From positions 43,719,965-43,783,964 of the forward strand of contig CM026557.1 in the NCBI GenBank assembly GCA_015143295.1: DNA of 64,000 nt, given 5' to 3'. Positions within the stretch are counted from its first letter, which is position 1; each line of letters starts with the position of its first letter. Source of the DNA: Tetracentron sinense. Lineage: Eukaryota > Streptophyta > Magnoliopsida > Trochodendrales > Trochodendraceae. The notes beneath the pieces were generated by a model. The model saw only the letters and a list, made by a program, of their open reading frames with translations. It ran no database searches and was not told where the DNA came from. Shown here piece after piece: positions 24,298 to 34,718 of the stretch. A program made the position numbers and the translations under genes.

Positions 24298-25498
24298 AGG
24301 GGCGATTTTGTTCAATTTTTTTGTTATTTTCTTCTCATTTGTTCTCTTTGATTCAGATCTTTGCTTGGTTGAGGTTCATCTGAATCGTTTGAACTTGTAA
24401 TTCTTCACTTTAATTCTCTTTTCTTCGCATGTAGCTGTACACCCAAGTGAAATAACGTAGTGGATAAATAGGCTCAACAAGATTAACAAATGTTACTTTA
24501 GGTGCATAAATGTGCAACAATTAGCACCAATCAGGATCAATTCTTCAAATTCCCACATTTGACCAACATTCCATTCAAACTTGTCTTATGAGGTTTTTTA
24601 GTGATCTGAATAAAAAATCTATTTTAGGTCTTCTTCACTCAGTTTTATCGGGGGTAGTTTGCTGGGAAATCTAGTTATATAAGAATTCCTCTCGGTTTGA
24701 TAGTTTCAGGAGGAAAAGAGAAACCATTATCAATAGGATTTCAAATTGGCTCAAAATTCTGCTAAATATTGGGTGTTGAAGTGTTGGCTGTCTAGAAAAG
24801 ATCAAGAAATTCTACAATTTTTTAATATCAATTAGGGGGCTCGAAAATTAAGAGCCCTCTGTATCCTAAGTGGTTGTCTCCTTCACTGAGCTAGTTCAAA
24901 TTAAATACAGATGGGGCTTCAAGAAACAATGCTGGAGTCAGTGGAGGTATTATTCGTGATGCTAATGGGAACATGGTTCTAGCCTTCCAATCCTTTTATG
25001 GGGCAGGTACCAACAACATAGCTGAAATTAGAGCTATTCACGATGGTTGTCAGTTATGTGATGAAATGAGGATTCACACCAATGTTGTTGAAAGTGTTTC
25101 TCATGTGATGATTGATGTTGTTAATGGAGTCGGGGAATCTCCCTGGCGGATTTGGTACTGGAAAGCGGAGATTATGGCCTTGAAAGTCAATTGTAATTTG
25201 ATTTTCCTCCATGTTTTCAGAGAAAAAAAATCAATGTGCTGATTTTTTGTCTAAAGATGCATGCAATAGTGCTAATAGTCTTTTGTTCAGGACTACTGAT
25301 GAATCTCCTACTTTACTCAAAGGGTTAATCAGGACAAACAAGCTAGGGTTTTTAATATAAGGGGATGTAAGGTTTCTTAGGGGTTCTGATTTATGTCTCC
25401 CTTGTATTTGAGTTTTTCAGATTCAATAAACAGATAGGGGTCTGTCAAACCCCCTCCCCCACTGGGAGATTTTAGTAAAAAAAAATGAATTAATATAG

Positions 25499-25860
25499 TA
25501 TTAAAACCACTCTTATAATTAATAATATACTAGAACTTTTTTTAAAACTTATTAAATAGCAAGTATAAAAAATTATTAATTATACACTATAGAACCAAGT
25601 TGGTTCCTTCTAAGTTTATTAATTATTAGAGATTATTAAGTTATTGAATATTAATTATAAGAGGGCCTAATGTAAATGACCATTTAAATATGACTTACCT
25701 TTTTTTTTTTTACGGGAGAATTAAGTGTTAACGTGATTAATTGGTTAGTGATTAGAAACCTAATATTGAAAGCTAGGTAAAACAGTGAATATTTCAACAG
25801 TCACACTGAGAATGGGTCTTAACATTTTTATTGCTTATCATTGTATAAATTGGATTAAGT
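25499..25860. other. AT-rich intergenic sequence
   Basis: Nothing recognised. Confidence 0.4.
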
Positions 25861-25868
25861 GTTACTGG

Positions 25869-26292
25869 TAGGGTTGTCAACGGGTCGGATTTGGATCGGA
25901 TCTGCCTAGATCCGAATCTGATCTAATTAAGAATCTGATAGATCTGATCCGAGATCCGCCGGATCATTAATTAATTGATCCGAATCCGATTAAGGTTAAT
26001 TAAAAAAAACTATATTTTAATAATATAAAAATCTAATATTACCTTAATTAACTCTAATTAATGTTAATTTTTTTAAAATTAATACTTTATGCATAAAAGA
26101 TCTATTCAATATATTTAAAATGATTTTAAAAAGTTAATATAATGGGATCAGATCATCCTATATCCGGATCTGATCTAATTATAATCGGATTCCACCAATC
26201 CGATCCAAATCCGATCCGACAGATCACATATATATAGGGTCCAAAGTTCGGCTAATCGGATCGGATCCGGATCCCATCCATTGACAGCCCTA
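25869..26292. mobile_element. hAT MITE, 424 bp, perfect 8-bp target duplication
   Basis: TAGGGTTGTCAACGG...CCATTGACAGCCCTA lies between GTTACTGG (25861-25868) and GTTACTGG (26293-26300). An 8-bp target duplication and TAGGG ends are hAT traits. The core is AT-rich, and both subterminal zones are dense in GGATCYGATC/GATCCGAAT words, as expected for transposase-binding sites. Confidence 0.9.
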
Positions 26293-26300
26293 GTTACTGG

Positions 26301-26625
26301 TGAGTGGACTCGTTTTCATTGCCTTAGTTGGGTTAAGCTTTTTTTTTTTTTAATGTCATAATCAGTGCTACATCTCTGGGTCACTTAGATAGGTACTTGC
26401 ATGTAGGTCGGTTGTGAACACAAAATAATCAAACGTTTTTTTTTACTCTACGAAATCCAAAAAAGCCGACAGACTTAATGACTTGATTTACATAAGTCAT
26501 TTGGGGTACATGCATTCAAATCCAAATTTCGACACAATTTGTCAAGATAGGCTGCACCCTTGAGTCGGGCACTGAGAGAGCTTGGTCCTACCCCTCATTC
26601 ATTTGATTAGGATACTTGGATAATT
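26301..26625. other. Intergenic sequence
   Basis: No gene or clear element seen. Confidence 0.4.
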
Positions 26626-26637
26626 TGATGCTGACTC

Positions 26638-26818
26638 TTTTTTTTTTGGTTCGAGATATATGTTTATGTATAGGCCGAAACGCCGGTTAAGTGTTAGTAT
26701 CTGTTCGGTTAGTGAGTGGGTGGAGAGTATATACAAACTCCCACCTACTCGGGAATGGAACCCAGTACGTCCCCCCAAAGCAGGGGATACACTATCACTG
26801 GGACAAAACCCTGGTGTG
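26638..26818 (-). mobile_element. Au-like SINE with target duplication
   Basis: Flanks TGATGCTGACTC (26626-26637) and TGATGCTGACCC (26819-26830). On the minus strand it begins CACCAGGGTTTTGTCCCAGT, has GATAGTGTATCCCC and GGGTTCCATTCCCGAGTAGG (B-box-like), and ends in an A-tail. At about 181 bp this is the best-preserved SINE of its family in the window. Confidence 0.8.
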
Positions 26819-26830
26819 TGATGCTGACCC

Positions 26831-27553
26831 TTTCACCGTGGGGATTTTGTTAAATTTCCAAACCACATAAATGGTACACATTACACACACCATCTAGCTA
26901 GCTAGATGGTAGATGGTGAAGGCTTGGCCCGACAAGGGTTCAACTCGCAAAAAGACATGGCCCGGCAAGGCTCGTTTACTTTTTTTTTTATAAAAAAAAT
27001 ACCTATTTTCCTCTTGAATCCTTAGACGGGCTTGGCCCAACACAGTCCGAACGGGACCAAAATGGGCCTAGTTGGGACTGACTCGTTGATATCCCTTCTC
27101 ACATGTAGGGGAGTCAATGGGCCGGGTAGGCATCCTAAATGGGCTCTATATAAGCCCCGACTCGTCCTATATTTTAATTAGACCAGCTCAGCCCGATCCA
27201 TCTTTTTCCAATATATATTTTAATAGCCTGGAATATGATCACCTGAGAGTACTTAACCTGCAATGTTGATCTTGTACTGTTTGGGGGCTTTTTGTGTATA
27301 ATACAGATCGACATTAGATTCCCTCATTGATTTGATAATGCTGTGAAATGAAAAAAATTGGCAAAGAAGATAACAATAGCCTAGTTTGGAAATTATAAGC
27401 AAAGAGGCGTAATCAAATTGATGCTAGGTGCTATCTTTTTTTTTGGTGAAATAGGTGCTACCTTTAGTTAAGATGACAATGAAGATAACTTGCATTTTGA
27501 ATGGTTATATATCTGTACTAGCAGGAACCATCGCACGGATAAGAAGAATAATA
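26831..27553. other. Intergenic sequence
   Basis: A GC-richer stretch (26920-27190) reads CCCGACAAGG/GGCCCGGCAAGG/GGGCTTGGCCC and looks like a worn terminal-repeat element, but I could not bound it. No gene is seen. Confidence 0.35.
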
Positions 27554-27558
27554 GTTTG

Positions 27559-28891
27559 TGTTGACGGTTAGTCTAAAAAACCATTCACAAATCAGAGCAT
27601 AATTAGCTACCATTAATTAAAGAAATAAAATAAATAATTATATAATTTTACAATGAATCACCCGAACTGAGAGGCGCTCGAAGAGTATTTCTTGAAGATA
27701 GTCGAAGCCTCCCATTGTGCAATGGTTAAGGCAGCTTTATCTCCGGGATTCAATTCAGCTCGGATTCATTCTGTCTTTCCCTACAAGTTTGCACTACTTG
27801 GTAGAAGACGACGGTACCCAACCTCTTTTAGAATGCCCAAATAAATTAATTTTAAATCAAATTAAATTTCTTTATATACTTCAAATTTAATCACATATAT
27901 AAATTAATCAATTTAATTTTATTGTATCTCAATTGATTTCAATTAAATTAATTTAATTTAATTTCAAGAAATTGTCCCACAAAATATTATTTTGTCGATT
28001 ATTTCAAAACACTTTAAAATTAAATTATTCGAAGTGTTGCAAATCGTCCAAAAAATTCGACAGAGTCTCCCCATTAGCTTATACAGTTTCGGGTTGATGG
28101 ATTAGTCCAATTAAGGACCGATTCAAAAAATTGACGGTCTGATCGGATTATCTCAAAATACTAGTAAGTTAGGACGGACCCAAAAGAGTCTGTCCAATTA
28201 GTCTAGTCAAGAGATGATCCATTTGGATTGTCAAAAATTAATCTTGAGATCTGTCTAAAAAGATAATCCGTTTAGATCAATTAAATGGGTCCGAACTAAA
28301 TAGTCCTGTCCCAAGAAAAATCAATCTACATATGACTGATCAAAATGGAAGAGAAGCTTCAAAGTATGTCTTGGATCCACTGATCTATACCTCTATGACA
28401 GGGGTATCTTATATCCGTAGTATGATGCTATCCCGCCAGACCTTCGGCGTGTAAAGTGATCTGAACAACAGATCTCTTCCTCAATGTCTATTTATAGAGT
28501 ATAAGGGATCTTGTACTCATGATGAGCATGATTCTCAAGAGTGAGTGACTAAAAGCCATGCGTTATGACATAATAGCATAAAGTTACAGACCATGACTAC
28601 ATACGTTATGGTAATGGAAACCAAAGAGACAAACACTTAAGAAAACATGGGATAAAGAAGGGTCTTAAGTCATTATCCAAAGGATTTACATGAATGTTAG
28701 ATTCATCTCTCTTCGTTAAAGCCATTGATTTCCAAGAATAACTTATCCAATGATCCATATGGATTCAATGGACCAAAATTCAAATACACCATGACACATC
28801 CTAGCATGTCCCTCATAGACACATTAAATCATAACTTAATAATAATAAACTCTAATAAATTTATTATTTTAAAATCAAATTAAATCCAACA
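27559..28891 (-). mobile_element. Solo LTR, 1.33 kb, minus orientation
   Basis: TGTTGACGGTTAG...TTAAATCCAACA lies between perfect duplications GTTTG (27554-27558, 28892-28896). The minus-strand TATA box CTATAAATAGAC (28478-28489) gives the direction. TGTTGGATTTAA ends favour Copia. Near 27706-27765 a tRNA-like stretch (TGTGCAATGGTTAAGGCAGC and GGGATTCAATTC) lies inside the LTR. No internal region. Confidence 0.8.
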
Positions 28892-28896
28892 GTTTG

Positions 28897-31800
28897 CATC
28901 ATTATAAACAAAAATTATCTCATCTCATCTAAAAATTTAATGTGTCAAAATTATTTAAAAGTTTTAGAGATGATTAAAAATATGAAAGTTTTAGAAAAAT
29001 ATTAAAAAACATTGTTGTTAAGAATTTACATTGATAAATTAGGACACAAAAAATATGTATATATCCTTAATTCAATGTAAGGAGAAGATGAATTTAAATA
29101 AATAAAATAATTTCAGATAAAATTCTGAGCTAATATTCAAATTAAATATTTAGGTGGTGTTTGGAATGAATTTTATTAGTCAAAAATCAATTATGATAAA
29201 ATAGATTTTGTGAAATTAATTTTCAAATAATCACTTTTTCAAATAATAGTGTTTGGGGAATACGAAGATGATAGACTCAACTTTGTATTCTCTGAACACT
29301 ATGCGATGCACGGGTAAGAAAAAAAATAATAGTAAAAAATATCCTATATGAAATAATAAGAGTATGAAAATCAAACTCACAAGTTTTGAGAGGCCCTCAC
29401 AGTTTCTAACTTATTGACATTAACAAAAATATCATTATTTCTTAAAACTTAACCATATATGACTTATTTCAAATGAAGCACCGAATCATAGAGTAAATAA
29501 GCATACATACTTACCTGCAATGCCAATGCTTACCCGCAATGTTAATGAATTAGTATTAACATTTTTTTAATCCTAATTATAAAATATTCATTAGTTAATA
29601 TGACATTCTTATTAAATCAATCTCAATATAAAAATGATATATCAAAGAAAAATGAATATAAAAAATATAGAATGAAATTAAAAAATATTCCATTAAATGA
29701 GGTGGTGAACATAGAGAAAGAGATGAGGTGTTAGTGGACCCATTGTCTCTGAGAGGGGAGGGATGACGTGGCCACATCAAACCATTTTGTTCTCGTTATT
29801 TTAAAAAATATATATATTAAAAATATTTTTTTAATTGCAGTGGACCAATAGCCTCCTATAGCCCTACGCATCTGTTGTCCAGCGAGAGTGAGTAGATATA
29901 GAGAAAAATTGAAAATGTCAAAAAAAATCTTTGCAAATTTATTACGAAGGAAAAAATAAAAAATGAAGAGGGGGATATTTCTCTCTTTTTTATTTCTTTC
30001 TTAGTCCGAATCTGTCTCTCCACGATCCACCCTAAGTCTCTTAGCCTACACAAAACCAAAACAAAAATATCAACTATAGAATCCTCGACCATAAAATAAA
30101 ACATCAAAATTAAACAAAATGACCAACTTTAGAATCCCCGACCATTAAATAAAACATCAAAATTAAATGAAATGACAGGGAAAGAAATTAATCTTACATC
30201 AACCTTCCAATATACATAAAAATGGACAAGTAGACATACTAAAATCGAATACAGTGACCATACCATAAATATGACATACACATGCATGGTCACAAATGAG
30301 AAAAAAGCCATTTTTTTTCTCTTTTTATGGAGTTCAAGTGTGGAAGAAAACGTTTGGATGTATGCCTTTGCATTCAAGAGATGGAAACATTACATGTCAT
30401 TAAGTTCAAAAATTAGTGGTAATTAATGCAAATTAAGTGGGAGACGTTGAATTCTTTGGGGGAGATGAAAACTTGATAGAATAGTATAGATAGGTGGCTC
30501 GTTAATTAGGAAGAATAAAATATTCAAAAAATGGAAACATCACATCTCATTAAGTACAAAAATTAGTGGTAATTAATGAAAAATAAGTGGGAGACATTGA
30601 ATTCTTTGGGGGAGATGAATAATTAGAAGACACATGTCATTATCTTATTGATCAAATTTAATTAGGAGAGTAAAAATGGTTAGTGGGCTCATTATTTTAC
30701 TTTTTTTTTCCTTTAATAATTAATTATGAGAGAATAATTAGTTAATAAGTTCATTATGTGGCTCATTAATTAGGAAGACAAAATGGTTAGTAATTTAATT
30801 GGGAGATACATAACAATATCTTATTGATCATCTAAAGAAAATCTGCCATGTCAACAGAAAAGTGGCATCAACTTGAAGAGAGAATGAAGAGCATTGAGAT
30901 ATGCCATGTGGCACCAACTGACATATAGTATTAGTATGGATTAAAATATAACTAGTAAAAACCCCGTGCAATGCACGGTGTGAAAAAAAATTTAAAAGAA
31001 AAAGACATGCATATTATCTCTAAATTTATAGAAAGCCAAGCATAAATAATTATCTTATTTATATTTTGATTAACAATGAATGATATTATGACTTAATAGT
31101 TAAAATAAGATAAAAATGAAAGTCTTTTTGTTGTAAATGGTATATGAATAACGATATAATACTTCATCTAAATAAAATGAAACACACCGTCAAAGGATAC
31201 ATTAAAAAAAATGGAAGGATCCAAATGTTCTAATTGGGTAAACAAAATCAAGAAAACTTACAAAATAAGTAAAGAGTCGACTACTGAAAGTAGTAAAAAT
31301 AAGAAATGGTCACCTGCATACACTAAATAACCTTTAATCCAATGTACAAGAATATTACAGAGCTTCCAAATCATATAGGAAAGATCATTAAAATATTTAT
31401 TTCATTGCCAATTTAGTACACCTGACAAAATGTAAGGAAAGATGAGATGTGGCTACTATTAGCTCATCTACTAATTACAAACCCATGGCCATAACCCAGC
31501 TCTTATCAACTGATTTATCCATAACCCATATACTAAAATCCTAAGGCCCCTAAAGCATACAAATGACCCAACCAGCCCTAAAGTTTTAAAGAAACAAAAA
31601 CTCCACCTTTTCGAGGTGTAATCAAATGGAATCTAGCTAATTCACAAATAGATTAGATAAACTTCATAAAGAGTTCGCACTAATCTAATATTTGATTCTA
31701 TTTCACAATCCCATTTCTATCCACCAATGGAAGGAAAGATGGGATGGTGCTACCGAAAAAAATCAGAAGCGCCTAAGATTGATTCCAGAAGCATGTTTAG

Positions 31801-31903
31801 ATCAAGCTAGACCATATTTGCTTTGGATCACTGATAAATAAGACACAAATCTCCATAAATGAGCCATACAGATTTTGTAGCATGTAACAAAATCTCAGAA
31901 AAT
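28897..31903. other. 3-kb AT-rich gene-free region with short duplications
   Basis: No convincing gene. It contains a 53-bp direct duplication (30066-30175: AACTATAGAATCCTCGACCA / AACTTTAGAATCCCCGACCA). It also has a longer one (about 90 bp) starting near 30382 and 30530 (ATTAGTGGTAATTAATG...GGGGGAGATGAA). CCCCGTGCAATGCACGG (30962-30978) and GCGATGCACGGGTAAG (29303) resemble termini of a common plant non-autonomous element in opposite senses; ends could not be fixed. Confidence 0.4.
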
Positions 31904-31914
31904 AATTCAGCAAG

Positions 31915-32084
31915 AGTGGGAAGCAAAGTTTGCCCCATCCGTAGTGTGTGCTAATCACTACTCCATTGATCCGGGATCCATTCCCGAGAGGTTGGGAGTG
32001 TTGTCATCCCCTAACTCAGAACAAACACTAACCTACTAACCTGGGTTGCGGCCTAACCGAATGTCGATGACCAAAAAATAAAAA
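31915..32084 (+). mobile_element. Au-like SINE with target duplication
   Basis: AATTCAGCAAG flanks both sides (31904-31914, 32085-32095). The body has GATCCGGGATCCATTCCCGA, TAACCTACTAACCTGGGTTG and CGGCCTAACCGAATG, then an A-rich tail. Plus-strand copy of the family at 26638. Confidence 0.8.
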
Positions 32085-32327
32085 AATTCAGCAAGTGTCT
32101 AATGGTCCTACAATTTTAGACTTTGCAACAAGTTCCAATTTCGTACAGCAATCATCTCTTTTTCCATAGATGACTGTCTATTCTTCTTAAAAGCTAAGTA
32201 TAGATTTAAATAAAAATATTTTATTGATAATCTTCGAGACTTACATTAACCTCTAATAGGGTTTATATAGAGATTACATTGATCTCAAGATAGAAACCTA
32301 ATCTAATCAAATCCATTATATCCTTGA

Positions 32328-32937
32328 GGGCGTGTTCTTTTCACAGAACTTTGAGGCGGAGAAAAGCGGAACTATATAGTTCCATGTAAAAGAGCCGGAA
32401 CTTTAAAGTTCCTTCTAAGTGAATCTTTTAATTGAGTAGGAGCCCGGTAAAAACCGATCCTTTCATTCCAAATACACTATTCCCTTCTCCCATACCTCAT
32501 AGCTATTAATGATATTAAGTCGATAATTGACTTTTATTCAGGTTTAACATAATTTTAAATTGTTCACAGAACAATGTGAAATGATATGAGAATAAATATT
32601 ATGGAATGATGATATGAATACCTCAAGTCATAAAAAAAAATCAATTATATTCACATCGTATATTAAAAAAATAAAAAGAATTAGATTATATTTTAAGATA
32701 TTATAAGTACAATTACAAAATTAAACATTAATGAGTTTTTAATATTAAATTTTCATCCACAAAGTTCTATATCAAAAGAAACAGTGGACTTGCAAAGACT
32801 CAAAAATTTAGTCATAATGACCCACACCGAAAAGAACATAATTACAAGTCTTTTAGGAAATTCGAAATCCGGATCTTTGATGTTCAAAGAACTTTGAAGT
32901 TCCTAAACCTTTATAGTTTCACAAAAAGAACACAACC
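32328..32937. mobile_element. Tourist-like element, 610 bp
   Basis: GGGCGTGTTCTTTT at the left is mirrored by AAAAAGAACACAACC at the right; TGA flanks both sides (32325-32327, 32938-32940). GGAACTTTAAAGTTCC and AACTTTGAAGTTCC are palindromes near the ends. No transposase frame. The 3-bp target and terminal motif favour PIF/Harbinger. Confidence 0.55.
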
Positions 32938-32940
32938 TGA

Positions 32941-33881
32941 TTGATACTAATCTAAGAATGTGATGACATACACTTGAATGATTTAATGTGTCTCATTCAC
33001 CTTATTACAATACTCCTCATATATTCTCTAATATAGATAATGCATCCAACTTGAATTGCAGAATGTACCCAACTTGAACAACGTTTTTCATAGCATGGAG
33101 AAACCTGTAAATCTATATAAATCAAGTATTATGTTCAACTCTAATTAAAATATATTAAACTTTAGAGGCTAGGCCCGTTATAGTAAATACGGATTTAGTT
33201 TTAATTCCACAAATCAATGTCCTTTAATCAAGTTCGGGTCTTAGTATCCCAAACCTCCCAACCTGCTACTTGCTCCTGCTCTCACGGTTTGAGAGTGAAA
33301 TTACCTCGGGAGCACGGTTTATGATTTATAGAAAGTGCGATTTTATGATTTTTGGAGATCACTATTTTTGTCTGTTTAGAGAGCAAGGTTTAAATTGAAG
33401 TAGATCATGGTTTCACCTTCTAAGAGAGCACAATTATCCCAGACTTACCTGGTGTGTTGGGTTGTGGGCTCTCATGGTACCCTTGGGGATTAATCTTGAC
33501 TTGAAGGGTTGGGGATACCCTAAGTTAAAAAAAAAAAAATAGTCATCATGATTACCATGATTACAAATTTGAATGATGAATGATTTTAATAATTTGAAAG
33601 TAAAAAAGAATATACTTACATCTACAAATAATCAAGTATATGCACATAAATACCAATGCTAGGTGCTCTTGACTCTACTAAAATTTGATACTCTCATGCT
33701 CTCGCTCCCTCTCTGATTAGTTAGGTCCGAATTTACTTCATACTATCCTCTTGTAAAAAGATTTAACCATTGTGATTAAAAAATTTTCATTTTATTTTCT
33801 AAAGACAAAGTTAAATTCTTCATCCTTAAGGGTTAGGGAATCTTATCCACAATTAAAGGACTTAAAATGAGTCAATTCCTT
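32941..33881. other. Intergenic sequence with a SINE-like tail
   Basis: GGGCTCTCATGGTACCCTTG and GGGGATACCCTAAGTTAAAA (33467-33535) look like the 3' half of a SINE with an A-tail. Otherwise nothing is recognised. Confidence 0.35.
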
Positions 33882-34262
33882 TACGGTGATAACTGGATTT
33901 GGCAAATCTGATTATCACCCATAGAGGTCACCACGTGTCTCCTTTGACACTCTTTAACCATGGGTAAGATTCACCCACCCCTAGGGTTCACCCAACCATC
34001 CTTGGTTTTTTTTTTTTTTTTTTTAAATATTAATTCTTTTCTAAAATTAAAAAAACTGTTTTTAGAGTTCTTTAAATATTAAAAACAGTTTTTTAATTTA
34101 GAAAAAAGAATCAATATTAAAAAAAAAAAAAAAAAAAACCAAGGATGGGTGGATGAACCCTAGGGGTGGGTGAACCTTACCCACGGTTAAGGGGTGTCAA
34201 AGGAGACACGTGGCGACCTCTAGGGGTGATAACCGGATTTGCCAAATCCGGTTATCACCGTA
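33882..34262. repeat. 381-bp giant palindrome (fold-back element)
   Basis: Arms of about 190 bp run from TACGGTGATAACTGGATTTG to its mirror ending CGGTTATCACCGTA, meeting near 34072. The middle is poly-T/poly-A flanked. Each arm tip is itself a palindrome (GGTGATAACCGGATTTG at 34226 facing CAAATCCGGTTATCACC). Each arm carries CACGTGTC, a TTAACC(A/G)TGGG motif and CACCCACCCCTAGGGTTC. A target duplication is not evident. Confidence 0.8.
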
Positions 34263-34718
34263 GATGATTTGGCTCCGGCTTAAAAGGGACATGTGGCGAG
34301 TTTGAAGATGCTAAATCAGAGTAAATCCTAAATCCTCTTAACCACAGTCAAAAGGACACGTGTGGGATGGCTTATAGTTAAGGCCGAACACAGCCGGACG
34401 ATACATACCGTAGAGAATCCCGAGTGTTAAAACTCTGGTTTTCGACTCCGAGCGCTCTTTTTAAAAATTTGAAATTTCGTCATTTCGCCTCTCACAAATT
34501 ATCTTCAATTTCAAGTTCAGATGCAGAGCCCTTCAATCACCTTTCCCTCCCAAATCAAAGGTGAATCTTCTCTCTCTTTACTGTGTTCTTTTTCTGGGAT
34601 TTTAGATTCTGAGTCTTTCGTCTGAAATCGGACATCTGGGTCGCCGGAGAAAATGGCAGAGATTTCTCTGTGTTCTTCTTTCTAACAATATCCTATCATT
34701 TTTAGGTAAAGATTAACA
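34263..34718 (+). promoter_or_regulatory. Promoter and leader of the POLYCHOME-like gene
   Basis: Upstream of the coding exon, a leader intron is likely: AATCAAAG|GTGAATC (34560) to CATTTTTAG|GTAAAG (34705). In the spliced leader an ATG at 34520 opens a 14-codon upstream frame that ends just before the main ATG. No clear TATA box is seen. This is inference from splice consensus only. Confidence 0.45.

Larger units (their letters stand above)
21892..24556 (-). mobile_element. LTR-like insert (solo LTR, minus) in the LINE zf-RVT
   Basis: ATTTG occurs at both edges (21887-21891, 24557-24561), and the LINE frame WWDL|TNIPFKL continues across. Excluding the nested LTR 22297-23666 it is about 1.29 kb. 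On the minus strand it has GTGGGAATTTGAAG at its start, a palindrome array (24236-24297) and a TATA box CTATAAATA (24131-24140). That is a U3-TATA layout, so I read it as an old solo LTR, perhaps Tat-like. The terminal TG/CA is off by a base, so the ends may be worn. Confidence 0.55.
18450..25361 (+). pseudogene. LINE ORF2 (endonuclease, reverse transcriptase, RNase H), broken
   Basis: Order seen: APE-type endonuclease 18450-19110 (WNIRSAGN, IIGGDFNVIRS, RFTWCNDRNG, RLDRVL, SDHASLL); reverse transcriptase 19760-20560 (GFLPRTIN, FRPISLCN, FVKGRNIVDN, FKLDMKKAYDRL, FADDTLIF); the LLKHVLSSIPVYSIM region that spans the MITE; zf-RVT 21600-21890; RNase H 24895-25260 (LNTDGASRNNAG, NNIAEIRAI, LHVFREK). 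A small in-frame duplication 'AYDRLAYDRL' lies at 20180-20205. Stops (for example at 18532, 19045, 19880 and 20036) and frame changes make it non-functional. The endonuclease nicks target DNA and the RT copies LINE RNA in active relatives. Confidence 0.85.
12981..25488 (+). mobile_element. Full-length L1-type LINE split by nested insertions
   Basis: The 10-bp flanks ATTAATGTAG (12971-12980) and ATTAATATAG (25489-25498) are a target duplication with one change, and the right one follows a short A-run. Without its insertions the LINE is about 6.2 kb. ORF1 (DUF4283-like region plus a zinc-knuckle remnant) is followed by ORF2 with endonuclease, reverse transcriptase, zf-RVT and RNase H. Insertions in order: hAT element 13187-14441, Gypsy solo LTR 15112-17314, MITE 20825-20970, LTR-like insert 21892-24556. 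At three of the sites the LINE frame resumes once one copy of the duplication is removed. Many stops and shifts show that it is dead. Confidence 0.85.

Noticed and set aside
27706-27765. A tRNA gene
   Set aside because: A- and B-box-like words are present, but the sequence does not fold as a full cloverleaf and lies within an LTR.
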